From an uncultured Eubacteriales bacterium (GTDB lineage: Bacteria; Bacillota; Clostridia; Oscillospirales; Acutalibacteraceae), in the NCBI GenBank assembly GCA_934444695.1, contig CAKSDF010000068.1:1-9409 (forward strand): 9,409 nucleotides of DNA. Direction: 5' to 3'. A model generated the notes under the pieces. That model searched no databases. It worked only from the letters and a program-made list of their open reading frames with translations, and was not told where the DNA came from. Positions 1 to 6,109 of the stretch are shown here, in pieces; position 1 is the first letter of the stretch; the number at the start of each line of letters is the position of its first letter. The position numbers and the translations under genes were made by a program.

Positions 1-1838
1 CCGATGCTCTGCTCATTCTTCAGCGCACGGTGGGAAAAGACGTTGATTTCCCGGCCGAAAAGGCGGTTGTTGAAAAGGCCCTCAATATGAAGGTCAAGCT
101 TAAATGCCGCGAAGACGGAACCTTTAATGTTCTTCAGGTTTCCGACTTCCAGGATAACTGCAATGCCAACGAAACCATTAAGGACGGAACCATGAAGCGC
201 TTCAATGCCATGGTTGACGCTACCGATCCCGATCTCGTCATCATCACCGGCGACCAGATCTGGCCCAATCCTTTAAATGACGAAAAGGATTTCATCCGCT
301 ATGTGGATATTATGGTCGGAAGACTTGAAAAGGACGGTATTCCTTGGGCAGTCATCTATGGTAACCACGATAACGATGTGGGCGCTCACGATGCCATTAA
401 CACCACCGTTAGAAAATGGCGCCAGCAGGAAATTTACGAAAGCTATGCTCACTGTGTCGGAACTGCCGGCCCTGAGGATATTTTCGGAATAGGCAACTAT
501 GTCCTTCCCATTCTCACAAACGATGAAAGCTCCATAGCATTCAATGTATGGTGCCTCGACACCGGCGACTACAACGAAAATCTTGACAAGTCGGTTTATA
601 AATTCAAGGACAGCGAATACATCAAAAACGGCTATTACACATCGGTTGCCGGTCACGAAAACAGCACCTACGACTTTATAAAATACGATCAGCAGCTTTG
701 GTACTACAACACCTCTACAATTATGGAAAACTACAACAAGGCTGAAATTCCGGCAATTATGTTCGGCCATATCTGTCTGCCCGAGTTTATCGATGTTTAC
801 GAAAACAGAAATGATGCTTCGGTCAACTTCACCGGAATGAATAAGGAAGGCTGCTCCTGCGGCCCTGTTAACTCTCATATGTTCGATACCCTTCTTGCCC
901 GCGGAGACGTTAAGGGCTTCTATGTCGGACACGACCACATAAACAATTCCTCCGGAATGTGGAAGGGAATAGAGCTTGGCTTTGCCGGCGCTCTTACCAC
1001 CGATATGTACGGCAGCTATAACACCAACCAACCCAGCCCCGAGACTCAGGGCGCCCGTATCTTCACCATCAAACAGGGTGAAAACGGCGGCACCGCTACC
1101 GTTTCAAACAGATGGATATCTTATGACAGCGTTAAGTCCACCGAAAAGGGCGAGACCACCGAGACCATCGGAGACAGCCCCTTCGCCGGACAGATCGTCA
1201 ATCTCGAATCGGGAACACTGCCCGCAAACCGCGTAAAGGGCTTTGACGGCTCTCCCTTCGATTGCGATGCCAAAACTCCCGCCGTTCTTTCTCTTGCAAG
1301 CGGAAAGGGATTCAGAAATTCCACCGCACTTGCCATACTCAAAAACGGCAAACAGACCTCTTTCGACAGCATCGGAAGAATAGACAACAGCAGCATCGGT
1401 ATTTCTCTTGATACGCCGACCGCCGTCGGAAGCAACAAGTATCTGAGAATCTGGGTAGACCTTACCGGCGTTGACTTCAGAAAGGCAAACCTCGGCCTTA
1501 TCGCTCAGAACGGAACGGTTTACACCACCGATAATAAAGATAATTCAGAAACACCGTTCTATTATCTTGCCGACGGGGACAAGACCTGGAAGAAGCTTTA
1601 TCACGGCGGCGACGGCTGCTTCGGCACCGCTCAGGGTTCAAGCGTCAGAGACTATAAGGGATGGCTTGCATTCCCAATTGAGGACTTTGCTCCCTCCACC
1701 AGCTCGCCTACCGGTCCTGCCTCATCGGTCGTTATGAAGGAAGTGTATCTCTACTTCGATTTCCCCGAGCTTTCGATGCAGGGAAGCACCTTCTATATTG
1801 ATGAAATCGGTATGGTTCCTGAGTACTGGGTGTTTTAA
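1..1838 (+). CDS. Secreted Dcr2-like metallophosphoesterase, 5' end cut by window
   Basis: Calcineurin-like phosphoesterase, probably extracellular, cutting an unknown phosphoester. The reading frame is open from base 3, so the true start lies outside the window; the GTG at 30 is not a credible start because it lies inside the end of a dockerin-like repeat (DALLILQRTVGK) that recurs in the downstream paralog. Metal-site motifs in order: SDFQD (Asp codon at 144), GDQ (252), GNHDND (about 360-374), FGHICLPEF (about 762-788) and GHDHINNSSG (about 927-956). The FGHICLPEF and GHDHIN pattern resembles the Dcr2 branch of the superfamily. The first motif is D-x-Q where D-x-H is usual. The C-terminal third (from about base 1230) is a beta-rich domain ending in FYIDEIGM, resembling carbohydrate-binding or CIA30-like jelly rolls. 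Family is confident; substrate is unknown. Confidence 0.88.
   Translation, partial: DALLILQRTVGKDVDFPAEKAVVEKALNMKVKLKCREDGTFNVLQVSDFQDNCNANETIKDGTMKRFNAMVDATDPDLVIITGDQIWPNPLNDEKDFIRYVDIMVGRLEKDGIPWAVIYGNHDNDVGAHDAINTTVRKWRQQEIYESYAHCVGTAGPEDIFGIGNYVLPILTNDESSIAFNVWCLDTGDYNENLDKSVYKFKDSEYIKNGYYTSVAGHENSTYDFIKYDQQLWYYNTSTIMENYNKAEIPAIMFGHICLPEFIDVYENRNDASVNFTGMNKEGCSCGPVNSHMFDTLLARGDVKGFYVGHDHINNSSGMWKGIELGFAGALTTDMYGSYNTNQPSPETQGARIFTIKQGENGGTATVSNRWISYDSVKSTEKGETTETIGDSPFAGQIVNLESGTLPANRVKGFDGSPFDCDAKTPAVLSLASGKGFRNSTALAILKNGKQTSFDSIGRIDNSSIGISLDTPTAVGSNKYLRIWVDLTGVDFRKANLGLIAQNGTVYTTDNKDNSETPFYYLADGDKTWKKLYHGGDGCFGTAQGSSVRDYKGWLAFPIEDFAPSTSSPTGPASSVVMKEVYLYFDFPELSMQGSTFYIDEIGMVPEYWVF
972..1012 (+). 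repeat. 41-bp exact direct repeat, copy 1
   Basis: Identical to 3306-3346 over 41 bases. It encodes the conserved ELGFAGALTTDMYG segment just after the GHDH motif. It is the longest exact match I noted between the two paralogs; another, of 29 bases, is at 687-715 and 3021-3049. It reflects duplication of the gene or gene conversion rather than a mobile repeat. Confidence 0.85.
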
Positions 1839-1888
1839 GCAGTAAGATTTCTTTTGCTAAGACACTAAATAAAATGGGAACCGTCCCG

Positions 1889-1910
1889 GATCGGCAAAAC
1901 AATACCGATC
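1889..1910 (+). other. Hairpin in the spacer between the phosphoesterase genes
   Basis: Perfect 6-bp inverted repeat, GATCGG at 1889-1894 and CCGATC at 1905-1910, with a 10-base loop, followed six bases later by a run of T at 1917-1922. The right arm can pair differently: ACCGA at 1904-1908 matches TCGGT at 1922-1926. The two pairings exclude each other, so the element could be a weak terminator or part of an attenuator. Function is inferred only. Confidence 0.3.
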
Positions 1911-1931
1911 GCTCAATTTTTTCGGTTAAAT

Positions 1932-1955
1932 CGGGGCCGGATTTTTCCGGCCTCG
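1932..1955 (+). terminator. Strong hairpin upstream of second phosphoesterase gene, possible terminator or attenuator
   Basis: Ten-base-pair stem (one G-T wobble) closed by a TTTT loop: CGGGGCCGGA at 1932-1941 pairs with TCCGGCCTCG at 1946-1955. It is followed by only TTT and then AAAAC, a short T-tract, so termination would be weak. It sits 30 bases before the ATG at 1986, between two paralogous genes. It could partly uncouple their expression or protect the 5' end of the downstream message. No convincing promoter is seen in 1839-1985, so the two genes may be co-transcribed. Confidence 0.4.
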
Positions 1956-1985
1956 TTTAAAACATTTTAAAAGGAGAAACCGCAA

Positions 1986-4184
1986 ATGAACTTTGTCAAA
2001 AAAACAGTCAGAGCAGCTTTGACCATTGCTTTGGCCGCTTCGGTTGCCGTGCCCCTTGGGCTTTCTTCTTCGGCACTGAATTACACCATCGACCCCAAAG
2101 ACCGTTATTCCGGAACACCCGACTCGATCACCATTCCGGCTCTTGACGATTCCAAAAGGTCGACAATTTACTACGGAGATATCGATTATGACTCGGCAAT
2201 TACCGCTAACGATGCACTGATGACCCTCCAGGCTTCGGTGGGGACCCGTCAGCTTACCGAGTATCAGACCGCACGAGCAAATGTTGACGGCTCAAAGGAC
2301 GACAAGGACAAGGATACCATTACCGCAACCGATGCCCTTCAGACGCTTCAGCGCTCTGTTCGTCTGCCTGTCGTCTTTGGCGCCGAAAAGGCCGTTGTAG
2401 ATGAGGCTCTTAATCTTAAAATAAAGCTTAAATGCCACGAGGACGGAACCTTTAAGGTCCTTCAGGTTTCCGACTTCCAGGATAACTGTGCGGCCGGCCA
2501 GGTCATTAAGGACGGCACCGTTCAGCGCTTTAATGCTATGATAGACGAGGCCGATCCCGATCTCGTTGTTATCACCGGAGACAACATCTGGCCCTGCCCC
2601 CTCGAAACCGAGGATCAGTTCAGAGCTTATGTTGACAAGATGGTTGCAAAGTTGGAAAACGAGGGTATTCCCTGGACCATAACCTACGGTAACCACGACA
2701 ATGACATGGGCGACTTTGACCAGGTACGCACCGATGTAAGAAAATGGCGTCAGCAGGAAATTTACGAAACCTATCCCCACTGCGTAGCATCCGCAGGTCC
2801 CGAGGGTGTTTTCGGAATCGGTAACCATGTTCTGCCCATTCTCACCTATGATGAGACCTCCATTGCCTATAACATATGGGTAATCGACACCGGCGACTAT
2901 AATCAGAACCTCAACACCGACGGACTTTATTACGATTACAAGAACCAGGATCTCATTGACAAGGGCTATTATTCCGTTTACGAATATGATCCCGACAGTA
3001 AATATGACTTTATCAAGTATGATCAGCAGCTTTGGTACTACAACACCTCGCTGATCCTCGAGAACTACAACGGCGCAAAGATCCCCGGATCTATGTTTGG
3101 ACACATTTGTCTGCCAGAGCACCAGCTTGTCGACGCACACAAGGATGACCCTGAAGTAAACTTCAAGGGAATGAACAAGGAAGGCTTTGCCACCGGCCCT
3201 GTTAACTCCCATATGTTCGATACCATGAAGCAGCGCGGCGACATCACCGGCTTCTATGTCGGACACGACCACATCAACAATTCCTCGGGTATGTGGCAGG
3301 GCATTGAGCTTGGCTTTGCCGGCGCTCTTACCACCGATATGTACGGAAGCTATAACGCAGCGGGCAACCCCTATGAGGTTAGCCCCGAGACCCAGGGAGG
3401 CCGTATTTTCACCATTAAGCAGGGCGAAAACGGCAACCCCGCCACTGTTTCCAATGAGTGGGTAGCATACGACTGGATCAGAGATACCAACGGTTCGGAC
3501 AAAACCACCGAGATCGGCGAGGGCCCCTTCGACGGAGAGATTGTCGCTATTGAAGCAGGAAAGAGTATTCAAAAGCGCGTTTCCGGATATGACGAAACTC
3601 CCTTCGATAAATCGGCTGCCTCCAACGCTATTATTTCGGTAAACAACAACAGAGGTTATAACAGATCTGCAGGCCTTTCGATCTATAAGGGCGGAAAGGT
3701 CACCGCTCCCGATGATAAGGGCAGAATAGACAACACCGCTTTTGCGATTTCTCTCGACAATCCCCAGACCCTCGGAAAGACCAGATATCTGAGAGTGTGG
3801 GTAGATTTCTCCAAGATTGATTTCCGCGCAGCAAGCTTTGGTCTTGTTGCCGAGGACGGAACAATTTATTCCACCGACAATAAGAACGAGGCCGGGACCT
3901 ATTTCTATTACCTTGCCGAAGGCCAGGAAAGCTGGAAAACCCTCAGAAACGGCGGCGACGGCTGCTTCGGAACATCTCAGGGCATAAGCGTTAAGGACTT
4001 CAAGGGTTGGCTTGCCTTCCCGGTCAGCGACTTTGTTTCTGCCGGTGAAAATTCGACGGCCATTTCTTCCGACACCGTGGTTAAAGAAATGTATATGTTC
4101 TTCGACTATTCGGATGTAAGCATGCAGGGTAAAGGTTTCTATCTTGATGAAATCGGCCTTGTAAGCCAGTTCTGGAATTTCTGA
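1986..4184 (+). CDS. Secreted metallophosphoesterase with N-terminal dockerin-like module
   Basis: 732 residues, AAAAGGAG ribosome site eight to nine bases before the ATG. Residues 1-30 are a signal peptide (Lys/Arg start, Ala/Val/Leu core, likely cut near SSSA). Residues 60-126 are a dockerin-like pair: loop 1 has Asp65, Asp67, Asp69, Asp76 followed by ALMTLQASVG; loop 2 is irregular, with a run of Asp/Lys at 104-110 before TITATDALQTLQ. The phosphoesterase domain, about 140-500, carries Asp163-Phe-Gln165, Gly-Asp199, Gly-Asn236-His237-Asp, His373 (FGHICLPE) and GHDH with His427 and His429, as in Dcr2-like enzymes. Residues about 540-732 form a beta-rich, probably ligand-binding domain (GWLAFPVSDF, FYLDEIGL). 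It is a tandem paralog of the preceding gene. It is likely secreted and perhaps docked to a cohesin scaffold or the cell surface; the substrate (phosphosugar, phospholipid, nucleotide) cannot be told. Confidence 0.92.
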   Translation: MNFVKKTVRAALTIALAASVAVPLGLSSSALNYTIDPKDRYSGTPDSITIPALDDSKRSTIYYGDIDYDSAITANDALMTLQASVGTRQLTEYQTARANVDGSKDDKDKDTITATDALQTLQRSVRLPVVFGAEKAVVDEALNLKIKLKCHEDGTFKVLQVSDFQDNCAAGQVIKDGTVQRFNAMIDEADPDLVVITGDNIWPCPLETEDQFRAYVDKMVAKLENEGIPWTITYGNHDNDMGDFDQVRTDVRKWRQQEIYETYPHCVASAGPEGVFGIGNHVLPILTYDETSIAYNIWVIDTGDYNQNLNTDGLYYDYKNQDLIDKGYYSVYEYDPDSKYDFIKYDQQLWYYNTSLILENYNGAKIPGSMFGHICLPEHQLVDAHKDDPEVNFKGMNKEGFATGPVNSHMFDTMKQRGDITGFYVGHDHINNSSGMWQGIELGFAGALTTDMYGSYNAAGNPYEVSPETQGGRIFTIKQGENGNPATVSNEWVAYDWIRDTNGSDKTTEIGEGPFDGEIVAIEAGKSIQKRVSGYDETPFDKSAASNAIISVNNNRGYNRSAGLSIYKGGKVTAPDDKGRIDNTAFAISLDNPQTLGKTRYLRVWVDFSKIDFRAASFGLVAEDGTIYSTDNKNEAGTYFYYLAEGQESWKTLRNGGDGCFGTSQGISVKDFKGWLAFPVSDFVSAGENSTAISSDTVVKEMYMFFDYSDVSMQGKGFYLDEIGLVSQFWNF
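3306..3346 (+). repeat. 41-bp exact direct repeat, copy 2
   Basis: Second copy of the 41-base match at 972-1012. The copies lie 2334 bases apart in the same orientation, so recombination between them would fuse the two phosphoesterase genes in frame and delete the spacer, signal peptide and dockerin region between. Confidence 0.85.
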
Positions 4185-4214
4185 TTTGGGTAAAAGATCT
4201 TAAGATAATTAAGT

Positions 4215-4237
4215 GAAAATCCCTTTGTCGGATTTTT
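4215..4237 (+). other. Weak hairpin just after the second phosphoesterase gene
   Basis: AAAATCC at 4216-4222 pairs with GGATTTT at 4230-4236 around a 7-base loop, with a possible G-T pair outside. The T-run is inside the stem, so it is a poor terminator by itself. It may stabilise the 3' end of the message ahead of the stronger terminator downstream. Confidence 0.25.
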
Positions 4238-4300
4238 CGAAAAGACAATTTAACGGATGAAATGCCGATTGGCTTTCAGATCGCTGAATTAAAAAACAAT

Positions 4301-4340
4301 AAACGGGAATCGGTTTTTCCTGTTCCCGTTTTTACTTTTT
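4301..4340 (+). terminator. Rho-independent terminator after the phosphoesterase genes
   Basis: Nine-base-pair perfect stem AAACGGGAA (4301-4309) with TTCCCGTTT (4323-4331), 13-base loop, followed by T-runs at 4329-4333 and 4336-4340. A run of A at 4291-4296 lies to the left, so the element could also act on reverse-strand transcripts. It ends the phosphoesterase transcription unit and insulates the hydrogenase operon. Confidence 0.8.
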
Positions 4341-4344
4341 ATAA

Positions 4345-4358
4345 CATTAACTTTAATG
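4345..4358. repeat. 14-bp palindrome after terminator
   Basis: CATTAA at 4345-4350 and TTAATG at 4353-4358 around a CT centre. Its form would suit a dimeric DNA-binding protein, but it lies about 300 bases upstream of the operon promoter and such AT-rich palindromes arise by chance. It does not match the usual Rex site. Confidence 0.2.
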
Positions 4359-4516
4359 CGCAGCTTAAAAAGGTTTTTAGTTCTTGTTTTTATCCCTCTC
4401 GCTTAGAAAAGCATAGATATAACGGCACTTTTTAAGGGGACGAATTTTAGAAACGGAAAATCTTTTGTTTTTACTTGAATTTTTTGAAATGTATGATTGA
4501 TTTTTTTGGAGAGGAA

Positions 4517-4576
4517 ATGCAATTATCTTACAGAGCAACACGGGACATCTTGTCTGTTTTAAAACATATAATGTAA
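4517..4576 (+). other. Possible 19-codon small ORF upstream of operon promoter
   Basis: ATG at 4517 preceded by GGAGAGG at 4508-4514, giving 19 codons (begins MQLSYRATRDILSV) and ending at TAA 4574-4576. The predicted peptide is basic and could form an amphipathic helix. It lies upstream of, not within, the transcript expected from the 4647-4674 promoter. A TATAAT-like string (4567-4572) overlaps its end. It could be a chance ORF, a gene remnant or a tiny peptide gene; no family is recognised. Confidence 0.15.
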
Positions 4577-4646
4577 AAGGGAAATAGTGCACAAAAATTT
4601 GCCTTTATTTTTTGTGGAAAAACTGTCAAAATAAATCATTTTCCTA

Positions 4647-4674
4647 TTGTTTTTTTAGAGATATGTGTTATAAT
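4647..4674 (+). promoter_or_regulatory. Extended -10 (SigA-type) promoter of the hydrogenase operon
   Basis: Consensus -10 TATAAT at 4669-4674 with the extended TGn element at 4666-4668. A weak -35, TTGTTT at 4647-4652, stands 16 bases upstream. An A/T-rich stretch before the -35 could be an UP-like element. Transcription should start near 4681, giving a leader of about 55 bases before the ATG at 4737. It is the only strong promoter seen for the whole eight-gene operon. Confidence 0.75.
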
Positions 4675-4687
4675 CATAAGTGTTATG
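4675..4687. promoter_or_regulatory. 13-bp palindrome over the predicted transcription start, possible operator
   Basis: CATAA (4675-4679), GTG, TTATG (4683-4687): a perfect dyad directly after the -10 box. The heptamer GTGTTAT also occurs twice, at 4665-4671 and 4680-4686, spaced 15 bases. In RNA, GTTATG (4682-4687) could instead pair with CATAAC (4697-4702). A site here is well placed to block RNA polymerase. No regulator is encoded in the window to assign to it. Confidence 0.35.
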
Positions 4688-4736
4688 TGTAAAAGCCATA
4701 ACTGTATACTTGAAACAGAAATCAGGAGGAATATGA

Positions 4737-5213
4737 ATGGCACTCACAAATGAACAGAAGGAGCAAAAGCTTCAGGAATTGAGAGTATTTATTGCCGAAC
4801 ATAAGGACAGCAAGGGTCCCCTTATGCCCATTATGCAAAAGGCACAGGATCTTTTCGGATTCCTTTCTCTCGAAACCCAGAGCCTTATTGCCGACTCTCT
4901 CGGCATACCCGTATCGGAGGTTTACGGCGTGGCTACGTTTTATGCTCAGTTCTCCCTTGAGCCCAAGGGCGAAAACATCATTAGCATCTGCACCGGTACT
5001 GCCTGCTATGTTAAGGGAGCGCAGGCCGTTGTTGACGAAGCCGAAAAGGAACTGGGAATTCCCTGCGGCAAAACCAGCAAGGACGGTAAATTTACCCTTC
5101 AGGGAACGCGATGTCTCGGATGTTGCGGACTTGCTCCGGTCGTGGTTATAAACGAGGATGTATACGGAAAGGTCACTCCCGAAATGATGAAGGATATTCT
5201 CGCCAAATACTGA
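4737..5213 (+). CDS. nuoE: NuoE-like [2Fe-2S] subunit (HydC/HndA-type) of an NAD-linked hydrogenase
   Basis: 158 residues, the usual size for the 24-kDa NuoE family. An N-terminal helical part contains PLMPIMQKAQDLFGFLS and GVATFYAQF, both typical of NuoE. The C-terminal thioredoxin-like part has Cys85-x4-Cys90 (CTGTAC) and Cys126-x3-Cys130 (CLGCC, with an additional Cys129), the four-ligand [2Fe-2S] pattern. In electron-bifurcating hydrogenases this subunit carries electrons in the cytoplasmic complex with a NuoF-like flavoprotein and HydA. The start is set by AGGAGGA at 4724-4730, six bases before the ATG; an ATG at 4733 is out of frame and stops after six codons. It is the first gene of the operon. 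It is not complex I, since the other neighbours are hydrogenase-associated and not Nuo membrane subunits. Confidence 0.93.
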   Translation: MALTNEQKEQKLQELRVFIAEHKDSKGPLMPIMQKAQDLFGFLSLETQSLIADSLGIPVSEVYGVATFYAQFSLEPKGENIISICTGTACYVKGAQAVVDEAEKELGIPCGKTSKDGKFTLQGTRCLGCCGLAPVVVINEDVYGKVTPEMMKDILAKY

Positions 5214-5236
5214 TATATTGTCAGGGAGGAAAGAAA

Positions 5237-5593
5237 GTGAAAATCTCAGAGATAAGGGATCTGCTTGATGCCGAGCTGCTGACCGGCGAGGATTGCAGCG
5301 ACCGAGAGGTCTTTTCGGCCTGCGGAAGCGATATGATGAGCGATGTTTTGGCCTATGTTAAGGATCAGGCGGTGCTGCTCACCGGTCTTGTCAATTCCCA
5401 GGTTATAAGGACGGCCGAAATGATGGATATGGTATGTATCGTTTTTGTGAGAAGTAAACGGCCGACCGAAGAAATGCTCGAACTTGCAAGGGACAGCGGC
5501 ATTGTTGTTATGTGCACCAAAAAGCGTATGTATGAGGCCTGCGGAAAGCTTTATGCAAGCGGGCTGAAAAGCAATAAAAGCAGCAAAGGGTGA
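5237..5593 (+). CDS. DRTGG-domain protein, hydrogenase-operon type (copy 1)
   Basis: 118 residues from the GTG at 5237, chosen because GGGAGGA at 5224-5230 lies six bases before it; a longer in-frame start at 5111 would run back into the upstream gene. It looks like the small single-domain DRTGG proteins that accompany Fe-only hydrogenase genes in Clostridia. Landmarks are CGSDMMSDVLA (residues 29-39), LLTGLVNSQVIRTAEM (47-62), VCIVFV (66-71) and YEACGKLY (99-106). Biochemical role of this domain is not established to my knowledge; it is often found beside CBS or phosphotransacetylase domains, suggesting ligand sensing. It is 23 bases after the NuoE gene. Cys29, Cys67 and Cys102 align with cysteines of the second DRTGG protein downstream. 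Confidence 0.8.
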   Translation: MKISEIRDLLDAELLTGEDCSDREVFSACGSDMMSDVLAYVKDQAVLLTGLVNSQVIRTAEMMDMVCIVFVRSKRPTEEMLELARDSGIVVMCTKKRMYEACGKLYASGLKSNKSSKG

Positions 5594-5598
5594 TCGCT

Positions 5599-6021
5599 AT
5601 GTCGGATGTAATAAAGCTGCATTACGATGTTGACGGCGAAAATTTTACATCGGCGGGGGAAGCCTCGGTCAATGTGAAAAAACAGCTCCGTCAGATGGGA
5701 TTCCCGCCCGATGTCATTCGCAGGGTCTCAATCGCCATGTATGAAGGCGAGATTAATATGGTCATTCACGCCGGCGGAGGCAATGCCGATGTCAATGTGT
5801 CGTCCGACCGTATCGAGATCATACTTAAGGATCACGGACCGGGAATAAAGGATGTTGCCCTTGCCATGAAAGAGGGCTATTCCACCGCTCCCGATCACAT
5901 CAGATCGCTTGGATTCGGCGCCGGAATGGGACTTCCCAATATGAAACGGTATTCGGATGAAATGGATATTCAGTCTACCGTGGGTGTCGGAACCACCGTT
6001 ACAATGGTTATAATTCCTTAA
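5599..6021 (+). CDS. RsbW-like GHKL ATPase / serine kinase (anti-sigma type)
   Basis: 140 residues, a lone GHKL ATP-binding domain like RsbW, RsbT and SpoIIAB. Motifs: N-box with Glu49, Asn53 and His57 (YEGEINMVIHA), G1 box Asp78-x-Gly80-x-Gly82 (DHGPGI), and G2 box LGFGAGMGLPNMKR (104-117). No histidine phospho-acceptor domain is present, so it is unlikely to be a classical sensor kinase and more likely phosphorylates serine or binds a partner. ATG 5599 is preferred because AAAGGGTGA (5585-5593) is well spaced from it; a GTG at 5590 overlapping the upstream TGA would add three residues. An STAS antagonist or a sigma factor would be the usual partner, and neither is in the window. Operon position suggests it passes on a hydrogen or redox signal. 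Confidence 0.85.
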   Translation: MSDVIKLHYDVDGENFTSAGEASVNVKKQLRQMGFPPDVIRRVSIAMYEGEINMVIHAGGGNADVNVSSDRIEIILKDHGPGIKDVALAMKEGYSTAPDHIRSLGFGAGMGLPNMKRYSDEMDIQSTVGVGTTVTMVIIP

Positions 6022-6036
6022 ATTCTTGTGCTCCCA

Positions 6037-6058
6037 AAAAGAAACAGACGCTTCTTTT
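6037..6058 (+). other. Weak intercistronic hairpin before the hydrogenase gene
   Basis: AAAAGAA (6037-6043) pairs with TTCTTTT (6052-6058) around an 8-base loop. It lies in the 88-base gap 6022-6109, the longest inside the operon. An A/T-only stem with one G-C pair per arm is not a convincing terminator; RNA processing is possible. No promoter is obvious in this gap. Confidence 0.2.
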
Positions 6059-6109
6059 AGGACACGGCTCATTAATCACAACAAAAGGCTTTGATGCGAG
6101 GTGAGAACA

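Larger units (their letters stand above)
4185..4646. other. AT-rich intergenic region between phosphoesterase genes and hydrogenase operon
   Basis: No convincing gene. It contains a weak hairpin (4216-4222 with 4230-4236), the intrinsic terminator at 4301-4340, a 14-base palindrome at 4345-4358, a very short possible ORF at 4517-4576, and an inverted repeat CACAAAAA (4590-4597) with TTTTTGTG (4609-4616). Base composition is clearly richer in A+T than in the flanking genes. A reverse-strand open frame at 4377-4592 is low-complexity, with no visible domain, and is not counted as a gene. Confidence 0.6.

Noticed and set aside
30..32. GTG as start of the first phosphoesterase gene
   Set aside because: The frame is open to the window edge and encodes the end of a dockerin repeat before this codon, so the gene begins outside the window.
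2292..3572. 426-residue open frame on the reverse strand inside the second phosphoesterase gene
   Set aside because: It lies antisense to a gene with clear motifs. The frame stays open because of codon bias, there is no ribosome site or recognisable domain, and a similar antisense frame (273-1031) occurs in the paralog.
4377..4592. Reverse-strand 71-residue frame in the intergenic gap
   Set aside because: Low-complexity, Lys/Ser/Asn-rich composition from AT-rich DNA; no domain and no convincing ribosome site.
4340..4736. Rex (redox repressor) binding site
   Set aside because: Looked for the TTGTTAA-n4-TTAACAA form upstream of the operon; CATTAA-CT-TTAATG at 4345-4358 is the closest, but spacing and outer bases do not fit.
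4737..5213. Part of respiratory complex I
   Set aside because: NuoE similarity is real, but the operon has hydrogenase and signalling genes and no Nuo membrane or quinone-site subunits.
5111..5236. Longer start for the first DRTGG protein
   Set aside because: It would overlap over 100 bases of the NuoE-like gene; a GTG with a good ribosome site at 5237 begins at the expected point of the family.
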